Shown: in pieces, positions 41,404-49,168 of the stretch
Layout of the letters: each line of letters begins with the position of its first letter
Position numbering within the stretch: position 1 is the stretch's first letter
Assembly (NCBI RefSeq): GCF_030269645.1
Contig: NZ_BSTR01000059.1
Coordinates: 1 to 49,293, forward strand
DNA: 49,293 nucleotides
Reading direction: 5' to 3'
From: Actinokineospora sp. NBRC 105648
GTDB taxonomy: Bacteria > Actinomycetota > Actinomycetes > Mycobacteriales > Pseudonocardiaceae
Position numbers and translations under genes: made by a program
The notes under the pieces: generated by a model
The model's database searches: none
What the model saw: only the letters and a program-made list of their open reading frames with translations
What the model was told of the DNA's origin: nothing

Positions 41404-42753
41404 CTAGGCCAACTTCCGCACCTGTGTCGCCAGCTCCGGCAGCGGGTCGTCGGCGGATCGGTACCGGTGCAGGGCCTCCCGGCCCGCCGTGCCCCGCAAG
41501 GTGGTGGCCAAGCGCGCGGGGACGGCGATGGTGAACAGCAGACCCGTGTTGGCGAAGCCCTCCACGATCCACGAGACCCACGGCAGTTGCAGGTTCGACG
41601 TCGGGCTGAAGAACACCGGTGTGGCACCCCCGAAGGACACGTCGTAGATGCCGAACCGGCTCCAGTTGGTGATGGTCAGGGTGCGCTCCCGCGGGTCGAA
41701 CCCGATGGGTACGCACTCGCGCAAGCGGTTGCGGCCGACGGAGGCCAGGAATTCCTTGTTGGTGCGCAGGTTCAGGTGCGACCGCGGGAACGTTTCCACC
41801 GCGGACCGGACGCCGGTGGCGATCTCCTCGGCGCTCGCGGCGGGTGGGCAGTGCAGGAGGATCTCGCTGACGAGGTTGCCGATCACCCCCAGCGGGAGGC
41901 CGAGGAAGCGCCGGACGTTCACCGGCATCGCGATGCTGCGCGCCGCCGGGTCGTCGTCCAGTTCGCGCAGGGTGCTCGCGACGTGTCCGACGAGCACGTC
42001 GTTGGTCGAGAGCTTCCGGTCGGCCCGTGTGCTGACCTCGTCGCGCATCCGGGCTATCTCGGCGTCGCCGAAGTAGATCTGGACGGTGCGGTTGGCGCGC
42101 ACGGCGGCCTCGAACTCGCGACCGAGCACCTCGGCCTCGGCGGGCGTCGGGACGCGGAAGCCGGGTCGGCCGGAGTCCTCGTCGGTCAACACCTCGTCGA
42201 GGTAGGCGTCCGGGTCGTCGACCAGGGTGACCTCCGGCGGCTCCACCCCCTCGACCGCCGCCGACCAGGCGCGCACCAGCAGCATGAAGCTGGCCAGGTC
42301 GCCCACCGCGTGGTGGAACGAGCAGCCCAGGGCGGACGCGCCGTCGGACAGCCTGCTCAACCGCGCCGTGAGCAGCGGCAGGCCGCCCTCGCGCGCGGCG
42401 GCGGCCTCGACGTGGTCGACGAAACCGGCGCCGGGCAGCGTCACCCGGCCGATGGCCTTGGGCAGCGTCTCGTCGACGTCGTAGGTGTTCAGCGGGACGC
42501 CGGTGTCGTCGCAGAGCAGCTCGAGGACGTCGCCGGTGGTGCGCAGCCTGCCCGCGAACGCCGGGATCAGGGCGAGCGCCTTGGCCAGGCCCGCGGCCAG
42601 CACGGCGTCGTCGAGGACGTGGTCGAAGAAGAACACGACCGACACCGGGACGTCGGCGAGCACGGTGTCGGTGACCCCGCAGCGGATGACCGTGCCGGGG
42701 GCGTGGCCCGCCTGGACGGTCCGCGCGGAACGCAGTTCCGGCCAGCCGCTCAT
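41404..42753 (-). CDS. BAHD-like CoA-dependent acyltransferase
   Basis: A 449-aa protein. The catalytic HxxxD motif is intact in LGCSFHHAVGDLASFMLLVRAW (residues ~141-162). Near the C-terminus, TNWSRFGIYDVSFGGATPVFF aligns with the structural DFGWG region of plant BAHD acyltransferases, with GWG degenerated. Length (about 450) and motif spacing fit this transferase family more than NRPS condensation or wax-synthase domains. BAHD enzymes move acyl groups from CoA to alcohols or amines. Donor and acceptor here are unknown; no biosynthetic cluster surrounds it. No clear Shine-Dalgarno sequence. Confidence 0.75.
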   Translation of the reverse strand: MSGWPELRSARTVQAGHAPGTVIRCGVTDTVLADVPVSVVFFFDHVLDDAVLAAGLAKALALIPAFAGRLRTTGDVLELLCDDTGVPLNTYDVDETLPKAIGRVTLPGAGFVDHVEAAAAREGGLPLLTARLSRLSDGASALGCSFHHAVGDLASFMLLVRAWSAAVEGVEPPEVTLVDDPDAYLDEVLTDEDSGRPGFRVPTPAEAEVLGREFEAAVRANRTVQIYFGDAEIARMRDEVSTRADRKLSTNDVLVGHVASTLRELDDDPAARSIAMPVNVRRFLGLPLGVIGNLVSEILLHCPPAASAEEIATGVRSAVETFPRSHLNLRTNKEFLASVGRNRLRECVPIGFDPRERTLTITNWSRFGIYDVSFGGATPVFFSPTSNLQLPWVSWIVEGFANTGLLFTIAVPARLATTLRGTAGREALHRYRSADDPLPELATQVRKLA

Positions 42754-42891
42754 CCGTTGTGCCGCAGGGGGGTGCGCCGTTCGGACGCGGTTGCGCGAGA
42801 GGCCATCGGAGGCGTCCCCTTCCTGGTGGGTACGCGAACCGTAGGCCGGCGCGGGCCGGTGATCCAGAGGCCGATCGGCGCAAGGGTGGGG

Positions 42892-42928
42892 ACCGGGCCC
42901 CGGGCGGGTGGACAGCCCGGGGCCCGGT
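42892..42928 (-). terminator. Intrinsic terminator of the chitinase gene
   Basis: A perfect 14-bp stem (ACCGGGCCCCGGGC, 42892-42905, with 42915-42928) and a 9-nt loop lie 4 bp beyond the chitinase stop codon on the minus strand. It separates chitinase from the acyltransferase gene. Confidence 0.85.
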
Positions 42929-42932
42929 TGTC

Positions 42933-44213
42933 CTAATGCGACAGTCCGCGGTGGAGCGCGGCGATCAGCTCGCCGTCGGCGGTGTCGTTGTCCAGCGACC
43001 AGATCATCGCGCCGCCGAGGTGGCGGTCGGTGATGTAGCGGGCCTTGCGCCGCATCTCGATCGGGTCGTCCCAGGTCCAGAACGTGCTGCCGTCGAAGAG
43101 CCAGGCGTGGCCCGCCCGCTCGTCGCGGTAGACCTTGTACTGGCCGAGCTTCGCCTTGAGGATCTTGTAGTCCTCGTTGCCCGCCTCGTAGGTGGCGGGC
43201 GCCGCCGCGGTGGCGGGCTGGAACAGGCCGTTGTTCACGTTGCGCACGCCGGTCCAGCCGCGGCTGAAGAACGGCACACCCAGGACGATCTTGTCGCGCG
43301 GGGCGCCCCGGGTGAGGTAGGAGTCGACGGTGACCTGCGAGCTGAAGCCCGGGGCCGGGGTCGGGTCGCCCTTGGGGGTGCGGAGCGCGGACTGCTGGTT
43401 GGTCTCCAGGTCCCAGGCGCCGTGGTAGTCGTAGCCCTGCACGGTGCCGAAGGTCAGGTTGCGGAAGATCTTCGAGACCTCGAAGCCCTTGTCCAGCTGC
43501 AGCGGGTTGGCGGGCAGGTAGGCGGTGAGGTCGGGCCGGTCCCGGCGGTGCAGCCGGTCGAGCTGGGTGCGGTACTCCTGCACCAGCGCGGTGAAGTTGA
43601 CCTTGTCCTCGGGCCGCACGACGTTGCCCGGGTTGGCCGCGCTACCCGGCCACTCCCAGTCCAGGTCGATGCCGTCGAAGACGCCCGCGGCGGCGCCGGG
43701 GCCCGCGATGTCGCCCTTGATCCACTGGTCCAGGCAGGACTTGACGTGCGCCGCCCGCGACTGCGGGGTCAGCGCGGCGTTGGAGAAGTACTTCGAGCCG
43801 CTCCAGCCGCCGAGGGAGATGTTGACCCGCAGGCGGGGGTACTTGGCCTTGAGCTTGCGCAGCTGGTTGAGGTTGCCCGCGAGCTTCTGGCCCGGCTCGT
43901 CGGCCTTGCCGTCGACGCTCTGCTCGGCGCTGAACGGCTTCTGGAAGTCGGCCCAGGCGTCCGAGCTGACGCAGGAACCCTGCTCGTCGAGGGACCCGAA
44001 CGCGTAGTTGATGTGCGTCAGGCGCGCCGCGGTACCGCTGGTGACCAGGTCGCGGACCACGAAGTCGCGCGCGTAGATGCCCCACTGGGTGAAGTACCCG
44101 ACGGTGCGCGCCCGGTCGTGCCGGTCCGGGTGCGCCTGTGCCTGCGGCACGGCGAGCCCGCCGGTGACCAGGACCGCGGCCAGCACGGCGGCCGCTTTCC
44201 ATCTGTTCGCCAC
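42933..44213 (-). CDS. Secreted GH18 chitinase
   Basis: A 426-aa exported enzyme hydrolysing beta-1,4-GlcNAc linkages with retention. GTG 44213 is chosen because GAGGGAG lies about 9 nt upstream and it gives a standard signal peptide (ANRWKAAAVLAAVLVTGG, cleavage after PQAQA). The GH18 catalytic motif DGIDLDWEWPG is intact (DxxDxDxE); the SLGGW motif (RVNISLGGWSG) and TVQGYDYHGAWD are also present. No carbohydrate-binding module is attached. Regulation by DasR/GlcNAc is suggested by two 12-bp repeats over the promoter. Confidence 0.95.
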   Translation of the reverse strand: MANRWKAAAVLAAVLVTGGLAVPQAQAHPDRHDRARTVGYFTQWGIYARDFVVRDLVTSGTAARLTHINYAFGSLDEQGSCVSSDAWADFQKPFSAEQSVDGKADEPGQKLAGNLNQLRKLKAKYPRLRVNISLGGWSGSKYFSNAALTPQSRAAHVKSCLDQWIKGDIAGPGAAAGVFDGIDLDWEWPGSAANPGNVVRPEDKVNFTALVQEYRTQLDRLHRRDRPDLTAYLPANPLQLDKGFEVSKIFRNLTFGTVQGYDYHGAWDLETNQQSALRTPKGDPTPAPGFSSQVTVDSYLTRGAPRDKIVLGVPFFSRGWTGVRNVNNGLFQPATAAAPATYEAGNEDYKILKAKLGQYKVYRDERAGHAWLFDGSTFWTWDDPIEMRRKARYITDRHLGGAMIWSLDNDTADGELIAALHRGLSH

Positions 44214-44244
44214 TGTCTGTGTCTCCCTCGCGTAATCGACCATG

Positions 44245-44278
44245 TGGTCTGGACCAAAATAGGCTGTGGTCTAAACCA
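44245..44278 (-). promoter_or_regulatory. Chitinase promoter with two DasR-type 12-bp repeats
   Basis: TGGTCTGGACCA (44245-44256) and TGGTCTAAACCA (44267-44278) are direct repeats 22 bp apart, about two helical turns. They match the TGGTCTAGACCA core of DasR-responsive elements and the direct repeats in Streptomyces chitinase promoters. On the minus strand TATTTT (a -10 candidate) lies between the repeats. Confidence 0.82.
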
Positions 44279-44446
44279 CAGCTACAGCCGAACGGCGCAA
44301 TTCGGGCGCGTATCGGGGTCATCCCCGACGCGGTGCCGGGGTCGGCTGCCTCGGCGGGGGTAGGCCGATCGACCTCGCGCGGGGGACGTTTTCCGAGGTG
44401 GCGCTGCTTACCGTCCGTGCTTATGGAACGCAGTGAGGGGGACGGC

Positions 44447-45790
44447 ATGGCTGGAACGGGCGACGTGGCGGGTTGGCGGGACGGGAGCGGGGATGTGAGC
44501 GGGGGTGGTGCCCGGCCGGTCGGCGCGGGCGAGGAGTGGCGGGATGGTCGGCGGGTGGTGCGCGGACAGCTCGGCGAGGAACCGGACCGCGGCCCGGTGG
44601 GTGGGGCTCGGGTCAGTGCTGGTCGAGGGGTCGGGGGAGGCCCGGGGCGCGGGGGCGACGGCTGGGGCGTGGGTGTGGTGGCGGGGGGTGCCGGGCCGGG
44701 GGGTGAGCAGGCAGCCGGCGGGCAGGGCAGCCGCTCGGCGGCTTCCCCGCAGGGTCGCGCTCCGCTGGCTGGTCGCGGTGAGGTCGGTGGTGGACAGCTC
44801 AGTGGTGCGGTCGCGGTCCGGCCGGGCCGCGAGTCGGGGGCCAGGGGTGGCGCCGATCCGGGCAGTGCAGATGCGGCAGGTGAGGTGCCCAGGGGCGCGG
44901 GGGTGCCGCCGTCCACCGCCGGTGGTGGGCTCGGTGGGATGGTGCGGGCCGTGTGGGCTGCGGTCCGCCCGGTCACTGGGCAGCAGTGGTTCCTCTGGTG
45001 GTGCGGCACGGTGCTGCTGGCGTCCGGCCTCGTCCACGGTGTGATCGCGCTGCTCGACGGCGGCCCGTGGCTCGGCCCGGTGAGCTGGCGCAAGCCCGTC
45101 GTGTTCGGGCTGTCGTTCGGGTTGCTGGCCTGGTCGGTGGTGTGGGTGCTGCGCAACCTGCGCTCGCGGGCCTGGGGGTGGGTGCCGGTCGGGCTGCTCG
45201 GTGCGACGTCGCTGATCGAGGTCGGGCTGATCACCCTGCAGCGCTGGCGCGGTGTGCCCTCGCACTTCAGCCGCGACCCCGGGTTCAACGAGGACGTGTT
45301 CAGCTGGATGGGCATGTCCGTGGTGCTCGTCGTGCTGGCCCTGATGATCATGCTGGTCTGGACGGCGGTCGGCTTCCGCGGCGCGCGGGTGGCCAAGATC
45401 GCCGCGGTGGCCGGGCTGGTGGCCCAGCTGGTCGCGGGCTGGATCGGTCGGGACATGATCGTGGCGGGCGAGGCCGTGGTGGACGCGACCGGTCAGGTGC
45501 CCTTCGACCTGGTCTTCGGCGCCGCCGGGAGCGCCAAGCTGGCGCACGCGGCGGGCATCCACGCCATCCAGGTGTTCGCCGTGCTGGCGATCCTGCTCGG
45601 CACCAGGACCCGGGTGATGCTGGCCGCGGTCGCCGGTTACGCGGCGGTGTTCGCCGCGCTGGCGGCCACCGCGTACGCGGGTCGGGCGTGGACCTCGCCG
45701 GCGCCCCTGATCGGCGTGCTGGGGGTGGCCGGGGTCGTGGTGGTCCTCGGTGCCGGGCTGGCCGCGCTGCGCAGGCCGGCGCTCGGCTGA
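44447..45790 (+). CDS. Multi-spanning membrane protein with disordered Gly/Arg-rich N-terminus
   Basis: A 447-aa protein. Residues 1-~165 are low-complexity (Gly, Arg, Ala, Ser) with no recognisable fold. The remainder contains about seven to eight hydrophobic helices (e.g. WFLWWCGTVLLASGLVHGVIALL, PVVFGLSFGLLAWSVVWVL and VLVVLALMIMLVW). ATG 44447 has GAGGGGG 5 nt upstream; longer in-frame starts cross the chitinase promoter and are less likely. It lies 21 bp before the sensor kinase and may be part of that signalling unit. No family assigned. Confidence 0.72.
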   Translation: MAGTGDVAGWRDGSGDVSGGGARPVGAGEEWRDGRRVVRGQLGEEPDRGPVGGARVSAGRGVGGGPGRGGDGWGVGVVAGGAGPGGEQAAGGQGSRSAASPQGRAPLAGRGEVGGGQLSGAVAVRPGRESGARGGADPGSADAAGEVPRGAGVPPSTAGGGLGGMVRAVWAAVRPVTGQQWFLWWCGTVLLASGLVHGVIALLDGGPWLGPVSWRKPVVFGLSFGLLAWSVVWVLRNLRSRAWGWVPVGLLGATSLIEVGLITLQRWRGVPSHFSRDPGFNEDVFSWMGMSVVLVVLALMIMLVWTAVGFRGARVAKIAAVAGLVAQLVAGWIGRDMIVAGEAVVDATGQVPFDLVFGAAGSAKLAHAAGIHAIQVFAVLAILLGTRTRVMLAAVAGYAAVFAALAATAYAGRAWTSPAPLIGVLGVAGVVVVLGAGLAALRRPALG

Positions 45791-45811
45791 GTGTGGTGAG
45801 GTGTGGGTGTG

Positions 45812-46852
45812 ATGGAGGTGGCGCGGCGGGTACCCAGGTCCGCGGTGGACGGCGCCCTGGCCGCGTTGGCCTTCGTGGCCATGGCAGTCGCCGGCGCGCA
45901 CGACGCGCGGGCGTTGGGGCTCTCCGCGCTGATCGCGGGCGGGTTGGCGCTGCGCAGGCGGTTCCCGTTGGCGGCGTACCTGGTCGGGACCGCGGCGCTG
46001 GAGGTCGAGGGCCTGTGGGGGCCGGACAACCCGGCGTCGCCGTATGTCAACCTGCTCGCGCTCTACAGCCTGGGTGAGTACGGCACCCCGCGGCGGGCGC
46101 TGGTCGGTCCGGTGGTCGTGCTGCCCGGCGTGCTGGCCTACGTCTCCGCTCAGGACGCCTCCGCGGTGACGGCCGCGGGCACGGTCTTCGTCTGGCTGCT
46201 GGTGTGGGCGCTGGGTTACGCCGGCGCCCGGCGGCGTGACCGCCAGGAGGCGGAGCGGGTGCTCCTGCGCCGCGCGGTGGCCGCCGACGAGCGGGCGAGG
46301 ATGGCGCGGGAGCTGCACGACCTGGTGGGACACACCGTCAACGTGATGCTGGTGCAGGCGGGCGCGAGTCGGCTGGTGCTCGACAGCGACCCCGATCAGG
46401 CCAGGGAACTGCTCTCCAGCGTCGAGCGGACCGGCCGGGAGGCGCTCGACGAACTCGACCGGGTGCTCGCCACCCTGCGCCCCGACGGCCCCCGCCCGGG
46501 GCTGGACCGCTTGGTGCGGCGGATGGCGGAGGTCGGTATGGACGTCGCCCTGCGGGTGGACGCCGAACTCCCCAGTGCCGTCGAGTTGGTGGTGTACCGG
46601 ATAGTGCAAGAGGCTCTAACGAACGCTCTTACCCACGGCCGCGCGGACTCCGCGAGCGTCACCGTGCTGACGGAGGAAGGGGAGGCCGTGTTGGAGGTCC
46701 GCGACGACGGGTGCGGCCCGCCCATCGGGTACCGGCCGGGCCGCGGGCTCGCGGGCATCGCCGAACGGGCGGCGGCGCTCGGCGGGACCGCCGAGCACGG
46801 AGGCGGTGACGGGGGCGGGTTCCGACTGCGCGTGCTGCTCCCGCTGCCGTGA
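45812..46852 (+). CDS. Two-component sensor histidine kinase (HisKA_3, NarL-type)
   Basis: A 346-aa membrane kinase. About four to five transmembrane helices lie in residues ~10-145. The dimerisation/phosphoacceptor segment is RARMARELHDLVGHTVNVMLVQAG (His in LHDL, ~residue 167). The HATPase region has VYRIVQEALTNALTHG (N-box), VRDDGCGPP (G1) and GRGLAGIAERAAALGG (G2). ATG 45812 has GAGGTG upstream; GTG 45803 is an alternative. The stimulus is unknown; there is no large extracellular domain, so membrane stress is possible. Coupled to the response regulator by a 4-bp overlap. Confidence 0.92.
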   Translation: MEVARRVPRSAVDGALAALAFVAMAVAGAHDARALGLSALIAGGLALRRRFPLAAYLVGTAALEVEGLWGPDNPASPYVNLLALYSLGEYGTPRRALVGPVVVLPGVLAYVSAQDASAVTAAGTVFVWLLVWALGYAGARRRDRQEAERVLLRRAVAADERARMARELHDLVGHTVNVMLVQAGASRLVLDSDPDQARELLSSVERTGREALDELDRVLATLRPDGPRPGLDRLVRRMAEVGMDVALRVDAELPSAVELVVYRIVQEALTNALTHGRADSASVTVLTEEGEAVLEVRDDGCGPPIGYRPGRGLAGIAERAAALGGTAEHGGGDGGGFRLRVLLPLP

Positions 46853-47499
46853 TCCGGGTGCTGCTGGTCGACGACGACTCCCTGCTGCGGGCGGGGGTTC
46901 GGGTCGTGCTGGGCACCGCGGGCGACATCGAGGTGGTCGGCGAGGCAGCGGACGGGCTGCGGGCCGTGGACCTGGCGCACTCGTTGTCCCCGGACGTGGT
47001 CCTGATGGACGTCCGGATGCCCGGCATCGACGGCGTCGAGGCGACCCGGCGGCTGGTGGCCTCCCAACCGGGCACGAAGGTGTTGGTACTGACCACTTTC
47101 CGGCACGACGAGTACGTGTGGGGCGCCCTGCGGGTCGGTGCGAGCGGGTTCCTGCTCAAACGTGCCTCACCGGAACGGTTGATCGACGCGGTGCGGATCG
47201 TCGCCGCGGGTGAGACCTTGCTGGACCCGGCGGTGACCCGGGACCTGGTGGAGCACTTCGTCCGCCGGTCGCCGACGAGCACGCCGGACCCGCGCCTGGA
47301 CCGGCTCACCGACCGGGAGACGCAGGTGCTGCGGCTGGTCGCGGAGGGGCTGTCCAACGCCGAGATCGCCGGCGTGCTGGTGATCGCCGAGTCGACGGCC
47401 AAGACGCACGTGAAGCGGGTGCTGGCGAAGATCGGGGTGCGGGACCGGACCCAGGCGGTCGTGCTGGCGTACCGGTGCGGGTTGGTCGGGTTGGACTAG
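46849..47499 (+). CDS. LuxR/NarL-family response regulator
   Basis: A 216-aa regulator. The receiver has LLVDDDSLLRAG (acidic pocket), phosphoacceptor Asp54 in VVLMDVRMPGIDG, Thr in VLVLTTFRHDEYV and Lys in GFLLKRAS. The C-terminal HTH is LTDRETQVLRLVAEGLSNAEIAGVLVIAESTAKTHVKRVL (residues ~150-190). GTG overlaps the kinase stop, so the pair acts as one system. Targets cannot be identified from the window. Confidence 0.94.
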   Translation: MIRVLLVDDDSLLRAGVRVVLGTAGDIEVVGEAADGLRAVDLAHSLSPDVVLMDVRMPGIDGVEATRRLVASQPGTKVLVLTTFRHDEYVWGALRVGASGFLLKRASPERLIDAVRIVAAGETLLDPAVTRDLVEHFVRRSPTSTPDPRLDRLTDRETQVLRLVAEGLSNAEIAGVLVIAESTAKTHVKRVLAKIGVRDRTQAVVLAYRCGLVGLD

Positions 47500-47507
47500 C
47501 CCAGGTA

Positions 47508-48455
47508 TCAGCGGGTCTGGTCGGCGTACTGGTCCATGGTCTCCCGCTTGAGCCGGTAGAACTCCGGGCTCCCGGTGTGCCCGGAGTCCTCGACGACCAC
47601 CAGCCGGGCGTCCGGCCACGCCTTCGCCAGGTCCCAGGCCACGCTGACCGGGCCGCCGATGTCGTGCCTGCCGTGCAGGATCGTGCCGGGGATGCCCGCG
47701 AGCCGGGCGGCGTTGTCCAGGATGGCGTTCTCGGGCAGCCAGGCCCCGTTCGACCAGTAGTGCGTCACGATCCGCACCAGCGCGACCAGTGCTCGCGGCG
47801 GGCGTCCGCTGTAGGCAACCGGGTCGCCGTGGGGTTCCAGCGACACCACCGTGTCCTCCCATGTCGTCCAGTCCCGCACGGCCTTGGCGCGGACGTCCGG
47901 GTCCGGGCTCGCGACCAGCCGCGCGTACGCTGCCACGACGTCGGCCGCCCCACCCGCGCCCGCGCGGAAGCGCTCGAGGGCCTCGGGGAAGAACCGGCCC
48001 ACCCCACCGGTGATCCACTCGATGTCGGCGGCGCGGTGCACGGTGGCGCCGGACAGCACGATCTCGGTGACCCGATCCGGGTGCTCCTCGGCGTAGGCCA
48101 GGGCCAGCGTCGAGCCCCACGAGCCGCCGGAGAGCAGCCACCGGTCGATCCCCAGGTGGGTGCGCAGCCGCTCCATGTCGGCGATCAGGTGGTGGGTGGT
48201 GTTGGGCCGCAGGTCGGTCGCCGGGTCGCTCGCGTGCGGGGTGCTGCGACCGCAGCCGCGCTGGTCGAGCAGCACCAGGCGGTACCGGTCGGGGTCGAAG
48301 AACTCGCGGTTGCGCCGGGTGCAGCCGGATCCCGGGCCGCCGTGCACGACCAGCGCGGGCTTGCCCCGGGGGTTGCCGGAGACCTCCCAGTACACCTGGT
48401 TGTCGTCGCCGACGTCGAGCATCCCCGTCGCGTGTGGCTCACCGTGGTCGTACAA
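47508..48455 (-). CDS. pip: Proline iminopeptidase
   Basis: An alpha/beta hydrolase of about 315 aa (S33 family) removing N-terminal proline. Motifs are HGGPGSGCTRRN (oxyanion loop), DQRGCGRSTPHA, the nucleophile Ser in LLSGGSWGSTLALAY, Asp in LHGRHDIGGPV and His in VVEDSGHTGSPEF. TTG 48455 is preferred because GAGGGGG lies 5 nt upstream and the protein then starts YDHGEPHATGMLDVGD, the family N-terminus. TTG 48488 (326 aa) is the alternative. Converges with the response regulator, 8 bp away. Cytosolic. Confidence 0.92.
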   Translation of the reverse strand: MYDHGEPHATGMLDVGDDNQVYWEVSGNPRGKPALVVHGGPGSGCTRRNREFFDPDRYRLVLLDQRGCGRSTPHASDPATDLRPNTTHHLIADMERLRTHLGIDRWLLSGGSWGSTLALAYAEEHPDRVTEIVLSGATVHRAADIEWITGGVGRFFPEALERFRAGAGGAADVVAAYARLVASPDPDVRAKAVRDWTTWEDTVVSLEPHGDPVAYSGRPPRALVALVRIVTHYWSNGAWLPENAILDNAARLAGIPGTILHGRHDIGGPVSVAWDLAKAWPDARLVVVEDSGHTGSPEFYRLKRETMDQYADQTR

Positions 48456-48533
48456 CGCCGCCCCCTCTGGGATGTGCCGCCCGCGCAATGTGACAGCGCT
48501 GTTGTATCACCTTCCGGTGGGCGCGCGCGAGGC

Positions 48534-49103
48534 TCAGAACAGGGCCGGGACGCCGACGCCCTCGAGGCTCAGGAGCTGCTGCTTGCGGGGGAGGCCACCG
48601 CCGTAGCCGATCAGCGAGCCGTCCGAGCCGATGACCCGGTGGCACGGGATGATGATCGAGACCGGGTTGCGGCCGTTGGCCATGCCGACCGCCCGGGAGC
48701 TGTTGGGGTTGCCGAGGATCTGGGCCAGGGCGCCGTAGGTGGTGGTCTCGCCCCATCCGATGGTGGTCAGCGCCTGCCAGACGGTGCGCTGGAACGGTGT
48801 GCCCCTGGGGGCCAGCGGGAGGTCGAACTCCTTGAGCTCACCGGCGAAGTACGCGGCCAGTTGGGACTTCGCCTCGGTGAACGGGGTCGGGTCCTGGACC
48901 CAGTCGGCGGCCGGGCCGGGGAAGTGGCGGTGCTCGGGGAGCATGTAGAGGCCGGTGATGCTGGGGCCGTCGGTGGTGAGCATGAGGTCGGCGATGGGTG
49001 ATGGGGTGATGGTGTAGCGGGTCGTTGTGGTCAGCGGGGTCTGGAGCTGCATCTGTCCATCTTGGGCGGTGGGGGTGGGGTTGGGCTCGCTGGTTTCCGA
49101 CAT
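48534..49103 (-). CDS. ogt: Methylated-DNA--protein cysteine methyltransferase
   Basis: A 189-aa DNA-repair protein that transfers O6-alkyl groups from guanine to its own Cys. The active-site motif SIIIPCHRVIGSDGSLIGYGGGL is intact (Cys in PCHRV), preceded by the RAVGMANGRNP Arg finger/HTH region and FQRTVWQALTTIGWGETTTYG. The N-terminal ~50 residues are poorly conserved. ATG 49103 gives a Thr/Pro-rich leader; ATG 49052 is an alternative (MQLQTPL). An ogt-type single-domain protein, not an Ada fusion. No LexA box upstream. Confidence 0.93.
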   Translation of the reverse strand: MSETSEPNPTPTAQDGQMQLQTPLTTTTRYTITPSPIADLMLTTDGPSITGLYMLPEHRHFPGPAADWVQDPTPFTEAKSQLAAYFAGELKEFDLPLAPRGTPFQRTVWQALTTIGWGETTTYGALAQILGNPNSSRAVGMANGRNPVSIIIPCHRVIGSDGSLIGYGGGLPRKQQLLSLEGVGVPALF

Positions 49104-49168
49104 GACGTTTTGGGCTCTGCTGGCCTTCGTAGAGCCTTGTTGGGTCTTGGTGGGGCTTTCGTGGTGGG

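Noticed and set aside
43642..46609. Long Pro/Arg/His-rich minus-strand frames opposite the chitinase leader, membrane protein and kinase
   Set aside because: They are antisense to genes with clear domains and have no homologous motifs or ribosome-binding sites.
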